A stretch of 64,000 bases of DNA from contig UQLW01000002.1 of the NCBI GenBank assembly GCA_900542005.1, forward strand, positions 1-64,000. The letters are read 5' to 3'. Of the stretch, positions 40,758 through 51,514 are shown one piece after another. Each line of letters starts with the position of its first letter. Position 1 is the first letter of the stretch. This stretch comes from an uncultured Eubacteriales bacterium. GTDB lineage: Bacteria > Bacillota > Clostridia > Christensenellales > UMGS416. The notes beneath the pieces were generated by a model. It saw only the letters and a list, made by a program, of their open reading frames with translations. It did not search any database and had not been told where the DNA came from. Position numbers and translations under genes: made by a program.

Positions 40758-42026
40758 CTAGGGCACAGGGATCTCCATGGCGCCCTCGGGCCGGATGGAC
40801 AGGGCCGTGGCCGCTCCCTCGTGGAACAGCGCGTCCATCAGGCTGATGTAATCCTTCACCAGCGACTGGGGCACAAAGGCCTGGATGGTGCCGGCAAAGC
40901 CGCCGCCGTGAACCCGCCAGGCGCCTCCGTCCTCCAGGAAGGGACGGCTCATGGCCAGGGCCAGGGCCAGGCCCTGCTCGGCGCTGCCGCCGACGTACAC
41001 GTTCTGCAGCAGCTTCCAGGAGCTGTCTCCCGATTCAATGACATTTTTCAGGAAGGCCTTCACGTCTCCAGCCTTCAGCGCCGCCACCTCCCGGTCCACC
41101 CGCTCGTTATCGTTGAAGAAGTGAATCGCCCGGAGGATGGCCCGGTCCGTCACCTTGCCGGGAAGCTGGGTAATGTGGTTATAGAAGGTCTCCCGGCCCA
41201 CCTGGCGCAGCTTCTCCTTGCCGAAGAAGGCGGCTACCTGGGCCATGTCCTCGGTGATGGAGGCATAGGCGTCGGTCAGGTTGGCGTGGTTGCCGCCGGT
41301 ATCCACCACCACCAGCGAGAGCCCGGCGGCGGCAAAGTCAAAGTCCACCCGCTCCACCGCCGGCTGGGCCGGATCGGCAAAGTCAATGGTCACCAGCGAG
41401 CCCACGGAGCTGGCCATCTGATCCATCAGGCCCGAGGGCTTGCCAAAGTGTACATTCTCCGCGTACTGCGCCACCTGGGCCCGAAGCACCGGCGACATAT
41501 CGCCCTGGTTGTAGAGCCCATCCAGCACGGCGCAGGTCATCACCTCAAAGGCGGCCGAGGAGCTCAGCCCCGACCCCCGCAGCACGTCCGAGCTGATATA
41601 GGCGTCGAACCCGCCGACCCGGTAGCCCAGCTGGGCCATGCGGTCGGCCACGCCGCGGATCAGCGCATTGGTGGTGCCCACATCCTTCTCCTGGGCCGAA
41701 AGCTCGGCCAGGTCCACCCGGAACTCCCGCTCGCCGCGGTAGCCCGCCGAGCGGTAGCGCACTACGGAGCCCTCCGTGGCCCGCACAAAGGCCACGGTAT
41801 CTACGCTGACCGCGCAGGCCAGCACCTTGCCATAGTTGTGGTCGGTGTGGTTGCCGCCGATCTCGCTGCGGCCAGGGGCCGAGAATACCCGGTAATCCCC
41901 CTCGCCGAAATAGCTGAAGAAGCGGCTCTCCATATCGGCATAGCGCGCGGCCGCCCGCCCGGCGGCAGCGCCGTAGAGCCGGTCAAACAACGGCCTCATC
42001 TGGTCCCCGTTCCAGTTTCTGCTCAT
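40758..42026 (-). CDS. galK: Galactokinase (GHMP family)
   Basis: 422 aa. Phosphorylates galactose at C1. Signatures: SAPGRSEIGGNHTDHNYGKVLA (galactokinase motif), DVLRGSGLSSSAAFEV (ATP-binding loop), VHGGGFAGTIQAFV near the end. The first motif is the GRxEIGGNHTDH form seen in some Clostridia rather than GRVNLIGEHTDY. No galT, galE or mutarotase is nearby. AAGGAGG precedes the ATG, and it follows thrS by 18 nt, so readthrough from the T-box is possible. Confidence 0.88.
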   Translation of the reverse strand: MSRNWNGDQMRPLFDRLYGAAAGRAAARYADMESRFFSYFGEGDYRVFSAPGRSEIGGNHTDHNYGKVLACAVSVDTVAFVRATEGSVVRYRSAGYRGEREFRVDLAELSAQEKDVGTTNALIRGVADRMAQLGYRVGGFDAYISSDVLRGSGLSSSAAFEVMTCAVLDGLYNQGDMSPVLRAQVAQYAENVHFGKPSGLMDQMASSVGSLVTIDFADPAQPAVERVDFDFAAAGLSLVVVDTGGNHANLTDAYASITEDMAQVAAFFGKEKLRQVGRETFYNHITQLPGKVTDRAILRAIHFFNDNERVDREVAALKAGDVKAFLKNVIESGDSSWKLLQNVYVGGSAEQGLALALAMSRPFLEDGGAWRVHGGGFAGTIQAFVPQSLVKDYISLMDALFHEGAATALSIRPEGAMEIPVP

Positions 42027-42044
42027 GCTGACGCCTCCTTATCC

Positions 42045-43949
<1,905 letters not shown>

Positions 43950-43968
43950 GCCTTTCCTCCTAGAGTAC

Positions 43969-43997
43969 AAAAATACCCGTCCCTCGTAAGGGACGGG
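43969..43997 (-). terminator. T-box leader terminator
   Basis: CCCGTCCCT (43976-43984) with AGGGACGGG (43989-43997), then TATTTTTG on the minus strand. Confidence 0.88.
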
Positions 43998-44176
43998 CTT
44001 AGTGCAAACCCGCGGTTCCACCCTTGTTGTAAAACCACTCTTATGGGCGATAACGGGCCCAACCGGTGAAATCCGGAGCTGGTCTTCATCCATCCTCCCC
44101 AAAAGCGGCTCTCAGCTTCTGCCGCTCTCTCTTTTTGGTTCCGAAAGACTACTCGTCTCCATCCTCTTTCTTGGGG
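43998..44176 (-). ncRNA. T-box riboswitch of thrS
   Basis: On the minus strand, AAGGGTGGAACCGCGGGTT (about 44007-44025) is the classic T-box sequence that binds the tRNA acceptor end. Upstream lies a stem I region with AGAGAGCGGCAGAAGCTGAGAGCCGC. A candidate Thr specifier ACC lies at 44083-44081 within GAAGACCAGC. Uncharged tRNA-Thr should favour the antiterminator. Confidence 0.93.
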
Positions 44177-44178
44177 TC

Positions 44179-44207
44179 ATTATCCCATAGCCGCTTTTGT
44201 TTGTCAA
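44179..44207 (-). promoter_or_regulatory. Promoter of the thrS T-box transcript
   Basis: TTGACA (44202-44207), 17 nt, GATAAT (44179-44184) on the minus strand. Confidence 0.82.
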
Positions 44208-44242
44208 TCCCTGTTTTTTGCAGCAATACGGGCCTACCCGCC

Positions 44243-45235
44243 CTATCGTGCCGGAAGCTCCACCCGGCGCTTCTCCTGCTGGGAGCGGTAGGCAGCCTCC
44301 ATGATTTCCGTCAGCAGGATGCCCTCCTCCAGGCCGAATGAAATTTCACCCTGCCCCTCAATGGCTTTCGCCCATTGGGTCATGGCCTGGGGCAGCTCCT
44401 CCGGCAGGCGGTCAGGATGCAGGAAGCCCGATACCGCCCCATCGTTGCGGTACAGGCGGATCCCCTCGGGCCCGCCCACAAAGAGGCTGCCCTCGGTGCC
44501 GTATAGCTCCAGCTCGAAGGGGCTGTTCTTCGAGACAAATCCCGTCTCCGACACGCCGATTACGCCGCCTTCAAATTCCAGCAGGCTGACCGCATTGTCC
44601 TCAATGCCGGGATAGGCGCTCATCGTCTGGGTAAAGAGGGAGCTGACCGATACCGGCCGGCCCAGCAGCCAGGCCAGCAGATACATCGGGTGGGCGCCCA
44701 GATCCATCATCGCCCCGCCGCCGCAGGTGGCTTGCTCAAAGAAATGGGGCGGCAGCCAGCCAGAGGCTACACCGTCATGGGCGTTGCGCACCCGGGCCAG
44801 CGTTACCTTGCCCAGCCAACCCTCATCCACGGCCTTTTTGGCAAAGAGGTTGTGGCTCATGGTGCGGTGGGGGAAGGAGATGGCGAACTTCACCCCCGCC
44901 TGCCGAACGGCCGCCGCAATGGCCAGGCAATCCTCCGTGGTCAGGGCCATCACCTTCTCGGTAAAGATATGCTTGCCGGCCTGCGCCGCCTTGACGATCA
45001 CCTCGCGGTGCATGCTGGTAGGCGTGCAGACGATTACCGCATCCACATCCTCCCGGGCCAGCGTCCGGTCCAGGCAGCTTTCATAGTCCACGCCCAGCTC
45101 CCGGGCCCACTTTGCCCCCCGCTCCGGGTCCTCGTCCCATACGCAGGTTACCTGGGCGTTCCCCAGCCGGTTGGCCTCCCGGGCATATCCCTCGGCGTGA
45201 ACATGCCAGCCGCTGAGCATCGCAATCCGTATCAT
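44243..45235 (-). CDS. Gfo/Idh/MocA family oxidoreductase
   Basis: 330 aa. N-terminal Rossmann domain (MIRIAMLSGWHVHAEGYAREA, an unusual variant of the GxGxxG opening) and AVIVCTPTSMHREVIVKAAQAGKHIFTEK, with the catalytic Lys in EK. The C-terminal domain has GGGAMMDLGAHPMYL, with His in the active site. NAD(P)-dependent sugar or inositol oxidoreductase, substrate unknown. Start 45235 with AGGAGG 8 nt upstream; the longer frame lacks an RBS. Divergent from the aldo/keto reductase. Confidence 0.9.
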   Translation of the reverse strand: MIRIAMLSGWHVHAEGYAREANRLGNAQVTCVWDEDPERGAKWARELGVDYESCLDRTLAREDVDAVIVCTPTSMHREVIVKAAQAGKHIFTEKVMALTTEDCLAIAAAVRQAGVKFAISFPHRTMSHNLFAKKAVDEGWLGKVTLARVRNAHDGVASGWLPPHFFEQATCGGGAMMDLGAHPMYLLAWLLGRPVSVSSLFTQTMSAYPGIEDNAVSLLEFEGGVIGVSETGFVSKNSPFELELYGTEGSLFVGGPEGIRLYRNDGAVSGFLHPDRLPEELPQAMTQWAKAIEGQGEISFGLEEGILLTEIMEAAYRSQQEKRRVELPAR

Positions 45236-45263
45236 CCTGTTTCCTCCTTGTCCCGTTTTGTTT

Positions 45264-45269
45264 ATTGTA
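45264..45269 (-). promoter_or_regulatory. -10 box of the Gfo/Idh/MocA gene
   Basis: TACAAT on the minus strand, 29 nt upstream of the ATG. The -35 at 17-18 nt is poor (TGGCAC). Confidence 0.45.
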
Positions 45270-45335
45270 CCATGTCTGCCGCCGCCGTGCCATGTCCGCA
45301 TCGGTCCAGCTCCAGGCAAAATGCTGCATACCGGC

Positions 45336-45365
45336 TTGACGATAGCTGCCGGCCGACCTTACAAT
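45336..45365 (+). promoter_or_regulatory. Promoter of the aldo/keto reductase
   Basis: TTGACG (45336-45341), 18 nt, TACAAT (45360-45365). Confidence 0.75.
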
Positions 45366-45397
45366 GGCGCTAAAGGAACCCATAGGAGGTCTTTCCC

Positions 45398-46375
45398 ATG
45401 AAGTATTATACGCTTACCGGGGGCGCGTTGGCCGTCCCTGCCATCATCCTGGGCACAGCCGACTTCGGTGCGGCCGTACCCCAGCCCGAGGCCTTTGCCA
45501 TGCTGGACTGTTATGCCGCCTCCGGCGGAACCCTGCTGGATACCGCCCATGTCTATGGCCAGTGGATCCCCGGCGGCCGCAGCCTCAGCGAGGAGCTCAT
45601 CGGGCGCTGGCTAAAGAGCCGCGGACAGGACGGAGGCATCCAGATCGCCACCAAGGGCGCGCATCCCCTCCTGGATGACGGCACCGGGCGCATGGGCCCG
45701 CCCCGGCTGGCGCCGGAGCAGATTGCCCATGACCTGGAAGAGAGCCTGACGCATTTGGGCATTGAGCGGGTCGACCTCTACTATCTGCATCGGGATGATC
45801 CCGCCCGGCCGGTGGAAGAGATCATGGATACGCTCCAGGCGCTGCGGCTTCAGGGGAAGCTCCGCTGCCTGGGCGCTTCCAATTGGCGCATCGACCGGCT
45901 CAGGGCGGCCAACGAATACGCCGCCCGCTGCGGGTTTGAGGGCTTTGTTGTCTGCGAAAACCAGTATAACGCGGCGCGTCTGAATCCTGACGCCGGCGGC
46001 GATCCCACCATCGTCACCGTATCGGAGCAGGAGCTGCCCGATTACGCCCGTTCCCAGGTGCTGCTGGCCGCCTTCACCGCCCAGGCCCGGGGCTACTTTG
46101 CCAAGCTGCATGCCATGGGGCCGTCGGGCCTTTCCCCGCTTGCCCGGCACATGTACGACAGCCCGGTAAACCGTGCCCGCCTGGCCGCCATGGAGGCCAT
46201 CGCCGCTGAAACCGGTTACAGCATCACCCAGATCACCCTTGGCTATCTCTTCGGCCATGGCGCCGCCGCCATCATCGGCCCCCAGCGCATGGAGCAGCTA
46301 AGCGACAGCCTTACCGCCCAGGATATTGTCCTTCCACCGGAGCAGGTCAGGCTGATTGACCAGGCCGGGCGGTAA
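45398..46375 (+). CDS. Aldo/keto reductase
   Basis: 325 aa. (alpha/beta)8 NADPH oxidoreductase. Catalytic D, Y, K, H: LLDTAHVYGQW (D and Y), ATKGAHP (K), YYLHRDDP (H). LRCLGASNWR and the late cofactor-binding region IIGPQRMEQL are typical. Substrate not known. Divergent from the Gfo/Idh/MocA gene, so both may belong to a sugar or polyol pathway (inference). ATAGGAGG precedes the ATG; monocistronic with a downstream terminator. Confidence 0.9.
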   Translation: MKYYTLTGGALAVPAIILGTADFGAAVPQPEAFAMLDCYAASGGTLLDTAHVYGQWIPGGRSLSEELIGRWLKSRGQDGGIQIATKGAHPLLDDGTGRMGPPRLAPEQIAHDLEESLTHLGIERVDLYYLHRDDPARPVEEIMDTLQALRLQGKLRCLGASNWRIDRLRAANEYAARCGFEGFVVCENQYNAARLNPDAGGDPTIVTVSEQELPDYARSQVLLAAFTAQARGYFAKLHAMGPSGLSPLARHMYDSPVNRARLAAMEAIAAETGYSITQITLGYLFGHGAAAIIGPQRMEQLSDSLTAQDIVLPPEQVRLIDQAGR

Positions 46376-46392
46376 AAGGCCCCTCGACGCCA

Positions 46393-46430
46393 AAAGCCCA
46401 TCCCCGATTGTATCGGGGGTGGACTTTTTT
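46393..46430 (+). terminator. Terminator of the aldo/keto reductase
   Basis: CCATCCCCGAT (46398-46408) with ATCGGGGGTGG (46412-46422), then a T6 run. Confidence 0.85.
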
Positions 46431-46515
46431 ATATCAACCGGTCAAAGGGCGCTCGTCCCGCCGCTTCTTTATAGGTTGCTGACCGAAGACAGCCGGAGGG
46501 CAAGCGCCGGTTAAC

Positions 46516-46550
46516 GGCAAAGGGGCTCCGGCAGCCGGCGCCCCTTTGCC
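46516..46550 (-). terminator. Probable terminator of the pyridoxal kinase gene
   Basis: GGCAAAGGGG with CCCCTTTGCC, perfect 10-bp stem. The minus transcript continues GTTAACC, so the U-tract is weak. Confidence 0.5.
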
Positions 46551-46564
46551 AGGTGCTTATGCGC

Positions 46565-47398
46565 TTAAGGGTTCAGCCGCTTGATCAAAAGGGGCAGCGC
46601 CTCCTCGAAGTTCACGCCATAATCCCGGCGGTTCGGATCCTCCATGGTCTTACGGATGGATTCAAGGGTATAGTCCACCGCCACCTTCAGCGCATCCTGC
46701 AGCGAGAGGCCGCGCATATGGGCGCCCAAAGCCGCCGAGGCAAACACGTCGCCGGTGCCATGGTAGGCGACAGGGAGCTTCTCATTGGCATAATAATCGT
46801 ATACGCCGGTCTGGCTGTCATAAAAGTACGCGCCAATCTCCCCTTCCTTCAGGCTGATGCCCGTCAGCGCGGCGCAGCGCGCGCCAAGGCCCGTCAGCTT
46901 AACCAGCACCTGGCGCACATAGGCCTCGTCATACTCTGGCTGATAGGGGATATGCAGCATAAAGGCCGCCTCCGTCAGGTTCGGCAGCACCAGGTCCGCC
47001 TTCCCGCACAGGCCCGCCATCCGGTCGGCGAATTGCTGGGTAAAGCCCTTATACAGCACGCCGTTGTCAGCCATGGCCGGATCCACAAAGACGGCGGTTT
47101 CCGCCCGGCGGAAGCGTTCCAGGAACTGCTCTACCAGCTCAATCTGCTCAAAGGAACCCAGATAGCCCGTATAGACCGCGTCAAAGGTCAGGCCCAGCTC
47201 ATCCCAGGTTTCCGCAATGGGATTGATCTCGCCGGTAAGGTCGCGGAAGGTAAACTTGGAAAAGGCCGTATGGGTGGAAAGCACAGCCGTCGGCAGGATG
47301 GCCGCCTCTACCCCGGCGGCAGAAATGATGGGCAGCGCCACAGTCAGCGAGCACTTGCCGACGCAGGAAATATCCTGGATGGTTACAATCCTTTTCAT
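46565..47398 (-). CDS. pdxY: Pyridoxal/pyridoxamine kinase
   Basis: 277 aa. Ribokinase-like fold in the PdxY/PdxK group: opens IVTIQDISCVGKCSLTVALPIISAAG, with VYTGYLGSFEQIE, DPAMADNG, LPNLTEAAFM, and the catalytic HGTGDVFASAALGAHM. Salvages B6 vitamers to PLP precursors using ATP. AGGAGG lies 3 nt before the ATG. Its promoter is covered by a perfect palindrome. No PdxR-like regulator was seen in the window. Confidence 0.93.
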   Translation of the reverse strand: MKRIVTIQDISCVGKCSLTVALPIISAAGVEAAILPTAVLSTHTAFSKFTFRDLTGEINPIAETWDELGLTFDAVYTGYLGSFEQIELVEQFLERFRRAETAVFVDPAMADNGVLYKGFTQQFADRMAGLCGKADLVLPNLTEAAFMLHIPYQPEYDEAYVRQVLVKLTGLGARCAALTGISLKEGEIGAYFYDSQTGVYDYYANEKLPVAYHGTGDVFASAALGAHMRGLSLQDALKVAVDYTLESIRKTMEDPNRRDYGVNFEEALPLLIKRLNP

Positions 47399-47410
47399 GT
47401 TCCTCCTGTA

Positions 47411-47422
47411 AGCGATAACGCT
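47411..47422. repeat. Second small palindrome in the pdxY leader
   Basis: AGCGATAACGCT, half-sites AGCG/CGCT around ATAA, between the -10 box and the RBS. Confidence 0.35.
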
Positions 47423-47438
47423 ATCATTGAATTTCTCT

Positions 47439-47471
47439 CGTGTTATAACACGGTTGGCCCTTCCCTGTCAA
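47439..47471 (-). promoter_or_regulatory. pdxY promoter with palindromic operator
   Basis: TTGACA (47466-47471), 18 nt, TATAAC (47442-47447) on the minus strand. The 14-nt perfect palindrome CGTGTTATAACACG (47439-47452) overlaps the -10 box, the place of a repressor operator. Confidence 0.75.
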
Positions 47472-47501
47472 CCGCAGGGGCCGCGGCGGGCTTTGCGCGC
47501 G

Positions 47502-47539
47502 AAAAAGCGCCCGGGGATCCGCTTGGATCCCGGGCGCTT
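47502..47539 (-). terminator. Terminator of the hydrogenase operon
   Basis: AAGCGCCCGGGGATCC with GGATCCCGGGCGCTT (one bulge), U-tract on the minus strand. Confidence 0.85.
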
Positions 47540-47550
47540 GCAGGGAAACC

Positions 47551-49296
47551 TTATTTCACATACCGGGGACGGACCTGGTAGGTGGTGTGCAGCAGCTCGT
47601 GGGCCTTGTGGCTTCCGGGCTCGCCCAGGAAGTCCTTATACAGAGCCTTTATCTCGCTGTTCTCATGGCTCTTGCGGTGCACCTTCGCCTCGTCGGCGGA
47701 GTAGATGGCCGCGGCGCGCACCTGGCGGGGGTCCACATCCATCTTCACCTCGGCGGGCACGATGGGCTGGCCGCCACCGGTCACGCAGCCGCCGGGGCAG
47801 CCCATGATCTCGATGAAGTCATACTGCTTCTCGCCGCTCTTGATGGAATCCAGCAGCTTGGAGGCGTTGCCGGTGCCATGGGCCACCGCCACGCGCACCT
47901 CGCGGTCGCCTACCTTCACGCTGGCTTCCTTCACGCCCTGGATGCCGCGAACCTCGGTAAAGTTCACGTCCTCCAGCTCCTTGCCGGTAGCGACCTCGTA
48001 CACAGTGCGCAGGGCGGCCTCCATTACGCCGCCGGTCACGCCGAAGATAACGGCCGCGCCGGTGCTCTCGCCCATCACCGAGTCAAAGTCCTCATCCGGC
48101 AGGGTCTCGAAGCGGATACCGCTCTGGCGGATCATCCGGCCCAGCTCGCGGGTCGTCAGCACCGCGTCGTTGTCGGCCATATCGCCCTCCGCCAGCTCGG
48201 TGCGGGAGCACTCGAACTTCTTGGCGGTGCAGGGCATGACGGCCACCGTGAAGATGTTCTTGGGATCGATGCCCATCTTCTGCGCGTAATAGGTCTTGAT
48301 GATGGCGCCCTGCATGGACATGGGGGACTTGCAGGTGGACAGGTTATCGATGAATTCCGGGTAATAATGCTCGCAGTACTTAATCCAGCCCGGCGAGCAG
48401 GAGGTAATCATCGGCAGCGTGCCGCCTTCGTTCAGGCGGTGCAGGAACTCGGTTCCCTCCTCCATAATGGTCAGGTCTGCGGCAAAGTCGGTATCCAGCA
48501 CCGAGTCAAAGCCCATCCGGCGCAGCGCGGCCACCATTTTGCCGGTCACGTTGGTGCCCATGGGCATACCCAGCTCCTCGCCCAGGCCCACGCGGATGGA
48601 CGGCGCGGTATGCACCACCACATGCAGGTCGGGGTTGGCCAGGGCCTTCCATACCTTCTTGGTGTCGTCCACCTCGTAGATCGCGCCTACAGGGCAGGCC
48701 TGGATACACTGGCCGCAGCCAATGCAGGGCACTTCACCCACGCCCATGTGGAAGACGGGGGAAACAATCGTCTTAAAGCCGCGCTCCGTGGCGCCCAGCA
48801 CGCCCACGTTCTGCACCTGCTGGCAGGTGGCAATGCAGCGGCGGCAAAGCACGCATTTATTGGGATCGCGGACGATGCACTTGCTGGACTTGTCCAGATC
48901 ATAGTGGATATTCTCGCCGGGATAGTCGATATCGACAATGCCCAGCTCCTTGGCCAGGGACTGCAGCTCACAGTTCTGGCTGCGCACGCAGGTGGTGCAC
49001 TCCCGGTCATGGTTGGACAGAATCAGCTCCAAAGTATTGCGGCGCGCCTCACGGATGGCGGGCGTATTGGTCCGCACGTTCATGCCGTTGGCGGCGGGGA
49101 GCGTGCAGGCCGCAATGGGGTTGCGGGCGCCGGTGTCGACAATGCACATGCGGCAGGCGCCGATCTGGTTGACACCCTTCAGATAGCAGAGGGTAGGAAT
49201 ATGAATATTGGCCTGATGGGCGGCTTCCAGCACCGTCGTACCCTCGGGGACGGTGACTTCCACGCCATCAATGGTCAAGGTAACCATGTTGTCCAT
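47551..49296 (-). CDS. hydA: [FeFe]-hydrogenase catalytic subunit HydA/HndD-type
   Basis: 581 aa. N-terminal [2Fe-2S] domain (C37, C48, C51, C64), His-Cys cluster site (H96, C100, C103, C109), two 4Fe-4S sites (C148-C158 and C191-C201), then the H-cluster domain: L1 TSCSPGW at 298, L2 MPCTAKKFE at 354, L3 EIMGCPGGCVTGGGQP near 500. C-terminal small-subunit-like tail. Reversible H2 production; with the NuoF- and NuoE-like subunits it is expected to bifurcate electrons from NADH and ferredoxin. AGGAG lies 7 nt before the ATG. Confidence 0.97.
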   Translation of the reverse strand: MDNMVTLTIDGVEVTVPEGTTVLEAAHQANIHIPTLCYLKGVNQIGACRMCIVDTGARNPIAACTLPAANGMNVRTNTPAIREARRNTLELILSNHDRECTTCVRSQNCELQSLAKELGIVDIDYPGENIHYDLDKSSKCIVRDPNKCVLCRRCIATCQQVQNVGVLGATERGFKTIVSPVFHMGVGEVPCIGCGQCIQACPVGAIYEVDDTKKVWKALANPDLHVVVHTAPSIRVGLGEELGMPMGTNVTGKMVAALRRMGFDSVLDTDFAADLTIMEEGTEFLHRLNEGGTLPMITSCSPGWIKYCEHYYPEFIDNLSTCKSPMSMQGAIIKTYYAQKMGIDPKNIFTVAVMPCTAKKFECSRTELAEGDMADNDAVLTTRELGRMIRQSGIRFETLPDEDFDSVMGESTGAAVIFGVTGGVMEAALRTVYEVATGKELEDVNFTEVRGIQGVKEASVKVGDREVRVAVAHGTGNASKLLDSIKSGEKQYDFIEIMGCPGGCVTGGGQPIVPAEVKMDVDPRQVRAAAIYSADEAKVHRKSHENSEIKALYKDFLGEPGSHKAHELLHTTYQVRPRYVK

Positions 49297-49313
49297 GCGT
49301 CTTCTCCTTTGCC

Positions 49314-51113
49314 TTATTTCTTCGAGATGGCCTTAAAGGGGCAACGGTCCTCACAGGCGCCGCACTTGACGCACTTGGCAGGATCGATGTGGAAAGCCGT
49401 GACCTTGCGCTCGCCGGAGATGGCGCCCGCCGGGCATACGCCGGCGCACAGGCCGCACTTGCGGCACTTGGCCTCGTCCACCTGGTAGCTCAGCAGAGCC
49501 TTACAGTGGCCGGCCGGACAGCGCTTCTCATAGATATGGGCCTCATACTCGTCGCGGAAATAGCGGATGGTGCTCAGCACCGGGTTGGGTGCCGACTGGC
49601 CCAGGCCGCAGAGCGCGGACTTTTTGATGTTCTCGCCCAGGGTCTGCAGGCGTTCAATATCGCCATCCTCGCCCTTGCCTTCCACGATGCGCTTGAGGAT
49701 CTCCTGCATCCGGCGGGTGCCGATGCGGCAGGGCGGGCACTTGCCGCAGCTCTCGTCCACGGTGAAGTCCAGGAAGAACTTGGCGATGTCCACCATGCAG
49801 TTGTCCTCGTCCATGACGATCAGGCCACCGGAGCCCATCATGGAGCCGATCGACATGAGGTTATCATAGTCAATCGGGATATCCAGCTTCGAGGCGGGAA
49901 TGCAGCCGCCGCTGGGGCCGCCGGTCTGAGCCGCCTTGAAGGCCTTGCCGCCCGGGATACCGCCGCCAATATCATAGACGATCTCGCGCAGCGTTGTGCC
50001 CATGGGAATTTCTACAAGCCCGGTATTGACAATCTTGCCGCCCAGAGCGAATACCTTGGTTCCCTTGGACTTTTCGGTGCCCATGGAGGCAAACCAGGCC
50101 GCACCGTTATTGATGATCTGGGTAATATTGGCATAGGTCTCCACGTTGTTGAGCAGTGTGGGCTTGCCAAAGATGCCCGCTACAGCCGGATAGGGCGGAC
50201 GGGGCCGGGGCTCGCCGCGATGGCCGTGGATGGAGGAGATCAGCGCGGTCTCCTCGCCGCAGACAAAGGCGCCGGCGCCAAGGCGCAGCTCAATGTCGAA
50301 GTTAAATCCGGTGCCCAGGATATTCTTGCCCAGCAGGCCGTATTCACGGGCCTGGTTGATGGCCACCTGCAGGCGGTGCACGGCGATGGGGTATTCGGCG
50401 CGGACGTAGATATAGCCCTGATCGGCGCCAATGGTATAGCCAGCAATGGCCATGGCCTCCAGCACGGAGTGGGGATCGCCCTCCAGCACCGAACGGTCCA
50501 TGAAGGCACCGGGGTCGCCCTCGTCCGCGTTACAGGCCACATACTTCTGGTCGGCCTGGCTCTTATAGGTCATCTCCCATTTCAGGCCGGTGGGGAAGCC
50601 GCCGCCGCCCCTGCCGCGCAGGCCCGATTCCTTGAGGATCTTGATGACATCCTCGGGGCTCAGCTCGGTCAGGCACTTAGCCAGCGCCGTATAGCCGTCA
50701 AAGGCGATGTATTCTTCAATATTCTCCGGGTCGATCTTACCGCAGTTGCGCAGGGCGATACGGTGCTGCTTCTTGTAGAAGGCCACCTCGTTCAGGGAGG
50801 TGTGCGTCTCCGGCTCCGCGCTGTGCTCCTTGTAGATCAGCCGCTTGACAATACGGCCCTTGAGCAGGTGCTCCTCGACGATCTCGTCGACGTCGCCCGG
50901 GGTTACATGGGCATAGAAAGCGCCCTCCGGGTACACGATGACCACGGGGCCGACTTCACAGAGCCCGAAGCAGCCGGTGCGCACCACTTTGACTTCCTTA
51001 TCCAGACCCTTTTCGGCAATCTGGGATTCCAGGCGGGAAATGATCTCCGCCGAACCGGAAGAGGTGCAACCGGTTCCGCCGCAGACCATTACTTGGGAAC
51101 GAAACAGATCCAT
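49314..51113 (-). CDS. hydB: Hydrogenase flavoprotein subunit HydB/HndC (NuoF-like)
   Basis: 599 aa. N-terminal thioredoxin-like [2Fe-2S] domain (CGGTGC...C..C), then the NuoF core with GRGGGGFPTGLKW (NADH/FMN), GAGAFVCGEETALI, SCGKCPPCRIGT (4Fe-4S), and two C-terminal ferredoxin clusters (CRKCGLCAGVCP, CVKCGACEDRCP). NADH- and FMN-binding subunit of the trimeric hydrogenase, the likely bifurcation site. AGGAGG precedes the ATG. Lies 17 nt upstream of hydA. Confidence 0.96.
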   Translation of the reverse strand: MDLFRSQVMVCGGTGCTSSGSAEIISRLESQIAEKGLDKEVKVVRTGCFGLCEVGPVVIVYPEGAFYAHVTPGDVDEIVEEHLLKGRIVKRLIYKEHSAEPETHTSLNEVAFYKKQHRIALRNCGKIDPENIEEYIAFDGYTALAKCLTELSPEDVIKILKESGLRGRGGGGFPTGLKWEMTYKSQADQKYVACNADEGDPGAFMDRSVLEGDPHSVLEAMAIAGYTIGADQGYIYVRAEYPIAVHRLQVAINQAREYGLLGKNILGTGFNFDIELRLGAGAFVCGEETALISSIHGHRGEPRPRPPYPAVAGIFGKPTLLNNVETYANITQIINNGAAWFASMGTEKSKGTKVFALGGKIVNTGLVEIPMGTTLREIVYDIGGGIPGGKAFKAAQTGGPSGGCIPASKLDIPIDYDNLMSIGSMMGSGGLIVMDEDNCMVDIAKFFLDFTVDESCGKCPPCRIGTRRMQEILKRIVEGKGEDGDIERLQTLGENIKKSALCGLGQSAPNPVLSTIRYFRDEYEAHIYEKRCPAGHCKALLSYQVDEAKCRKCGLCAGVCPAGAISGERKVTAFHIDPAKCVKCGACEDRCPFKAISKK

Positions 51114-51142
51114 AGGTATCCTCCTCAGCCTAAGCTCGTTAT

Positions 51143-51514
51143 TTACTTGCCTTCCGCGGCGTTAATGGTAAACTCCTTGACGGGATTACCGTTGACAATA
51201 TGCTCGGTCACGATGCGGGATACCTTGTCGGGATCCACATGGACATAGGTTACCTTCTCCTTGCCGGGCTGCAGCACCTCCACCATGGGCTCAAAGCGGC
51301 ACATGCCGATGCATCCGGTCTGGCTGACCGACACGTTCTGCAGGTGGCGGCGGTTAATCTCCTCCACAAACTTGAGCATGACCGGGCGCGCGCCGGCTGC
51401 AATGCCGCAGGTCGCCATGCCCACTACAATACGGATGCCGTCCTGGTCCTTACGCATGTTGACCGAGTCCAGGGCGCGTTCGCGAATCGCCTGCAAATCC
51501 TTGATCGATTTCAT
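51143..51514 (-). CDS. (2Fe-2S) thioredoxin-like ferredoxin, HndB-type
   Basis: 123 aa. VGMATCGIAAGARPV and VSQTGCIGMCRFEPMVEV give the C...C...C-x3-C pattern of the thioredoxin-like [2Fe-2S] fold. Corresponds to HndB of HndABCD-type hydrogenases, which channels electrons. It overlaps the GHKL ATPase gene upstream by 4 nt (ATGA) and is followed by hydB after 29 nt. GGAGG lies 8 nt before the ATG. Confidence 0.9.
   Translation of the reverse strand: MKSIKDLQAIRERALDSVNMRKDQDGIRIVVGMATCGIAAGARPVMLKFVEEINRRHLQNVSVSQTGCIGMCRFEPMVEVLQPGKEKVTYVHVDPDKVSRIVTEHIVNGNPVKEFTINAAEGK

Noticed and set aside
43950..44102. N-terminal extension of thrS
   Set aside because: It lies in the T-box leader; the TGS domain begins at 43949.
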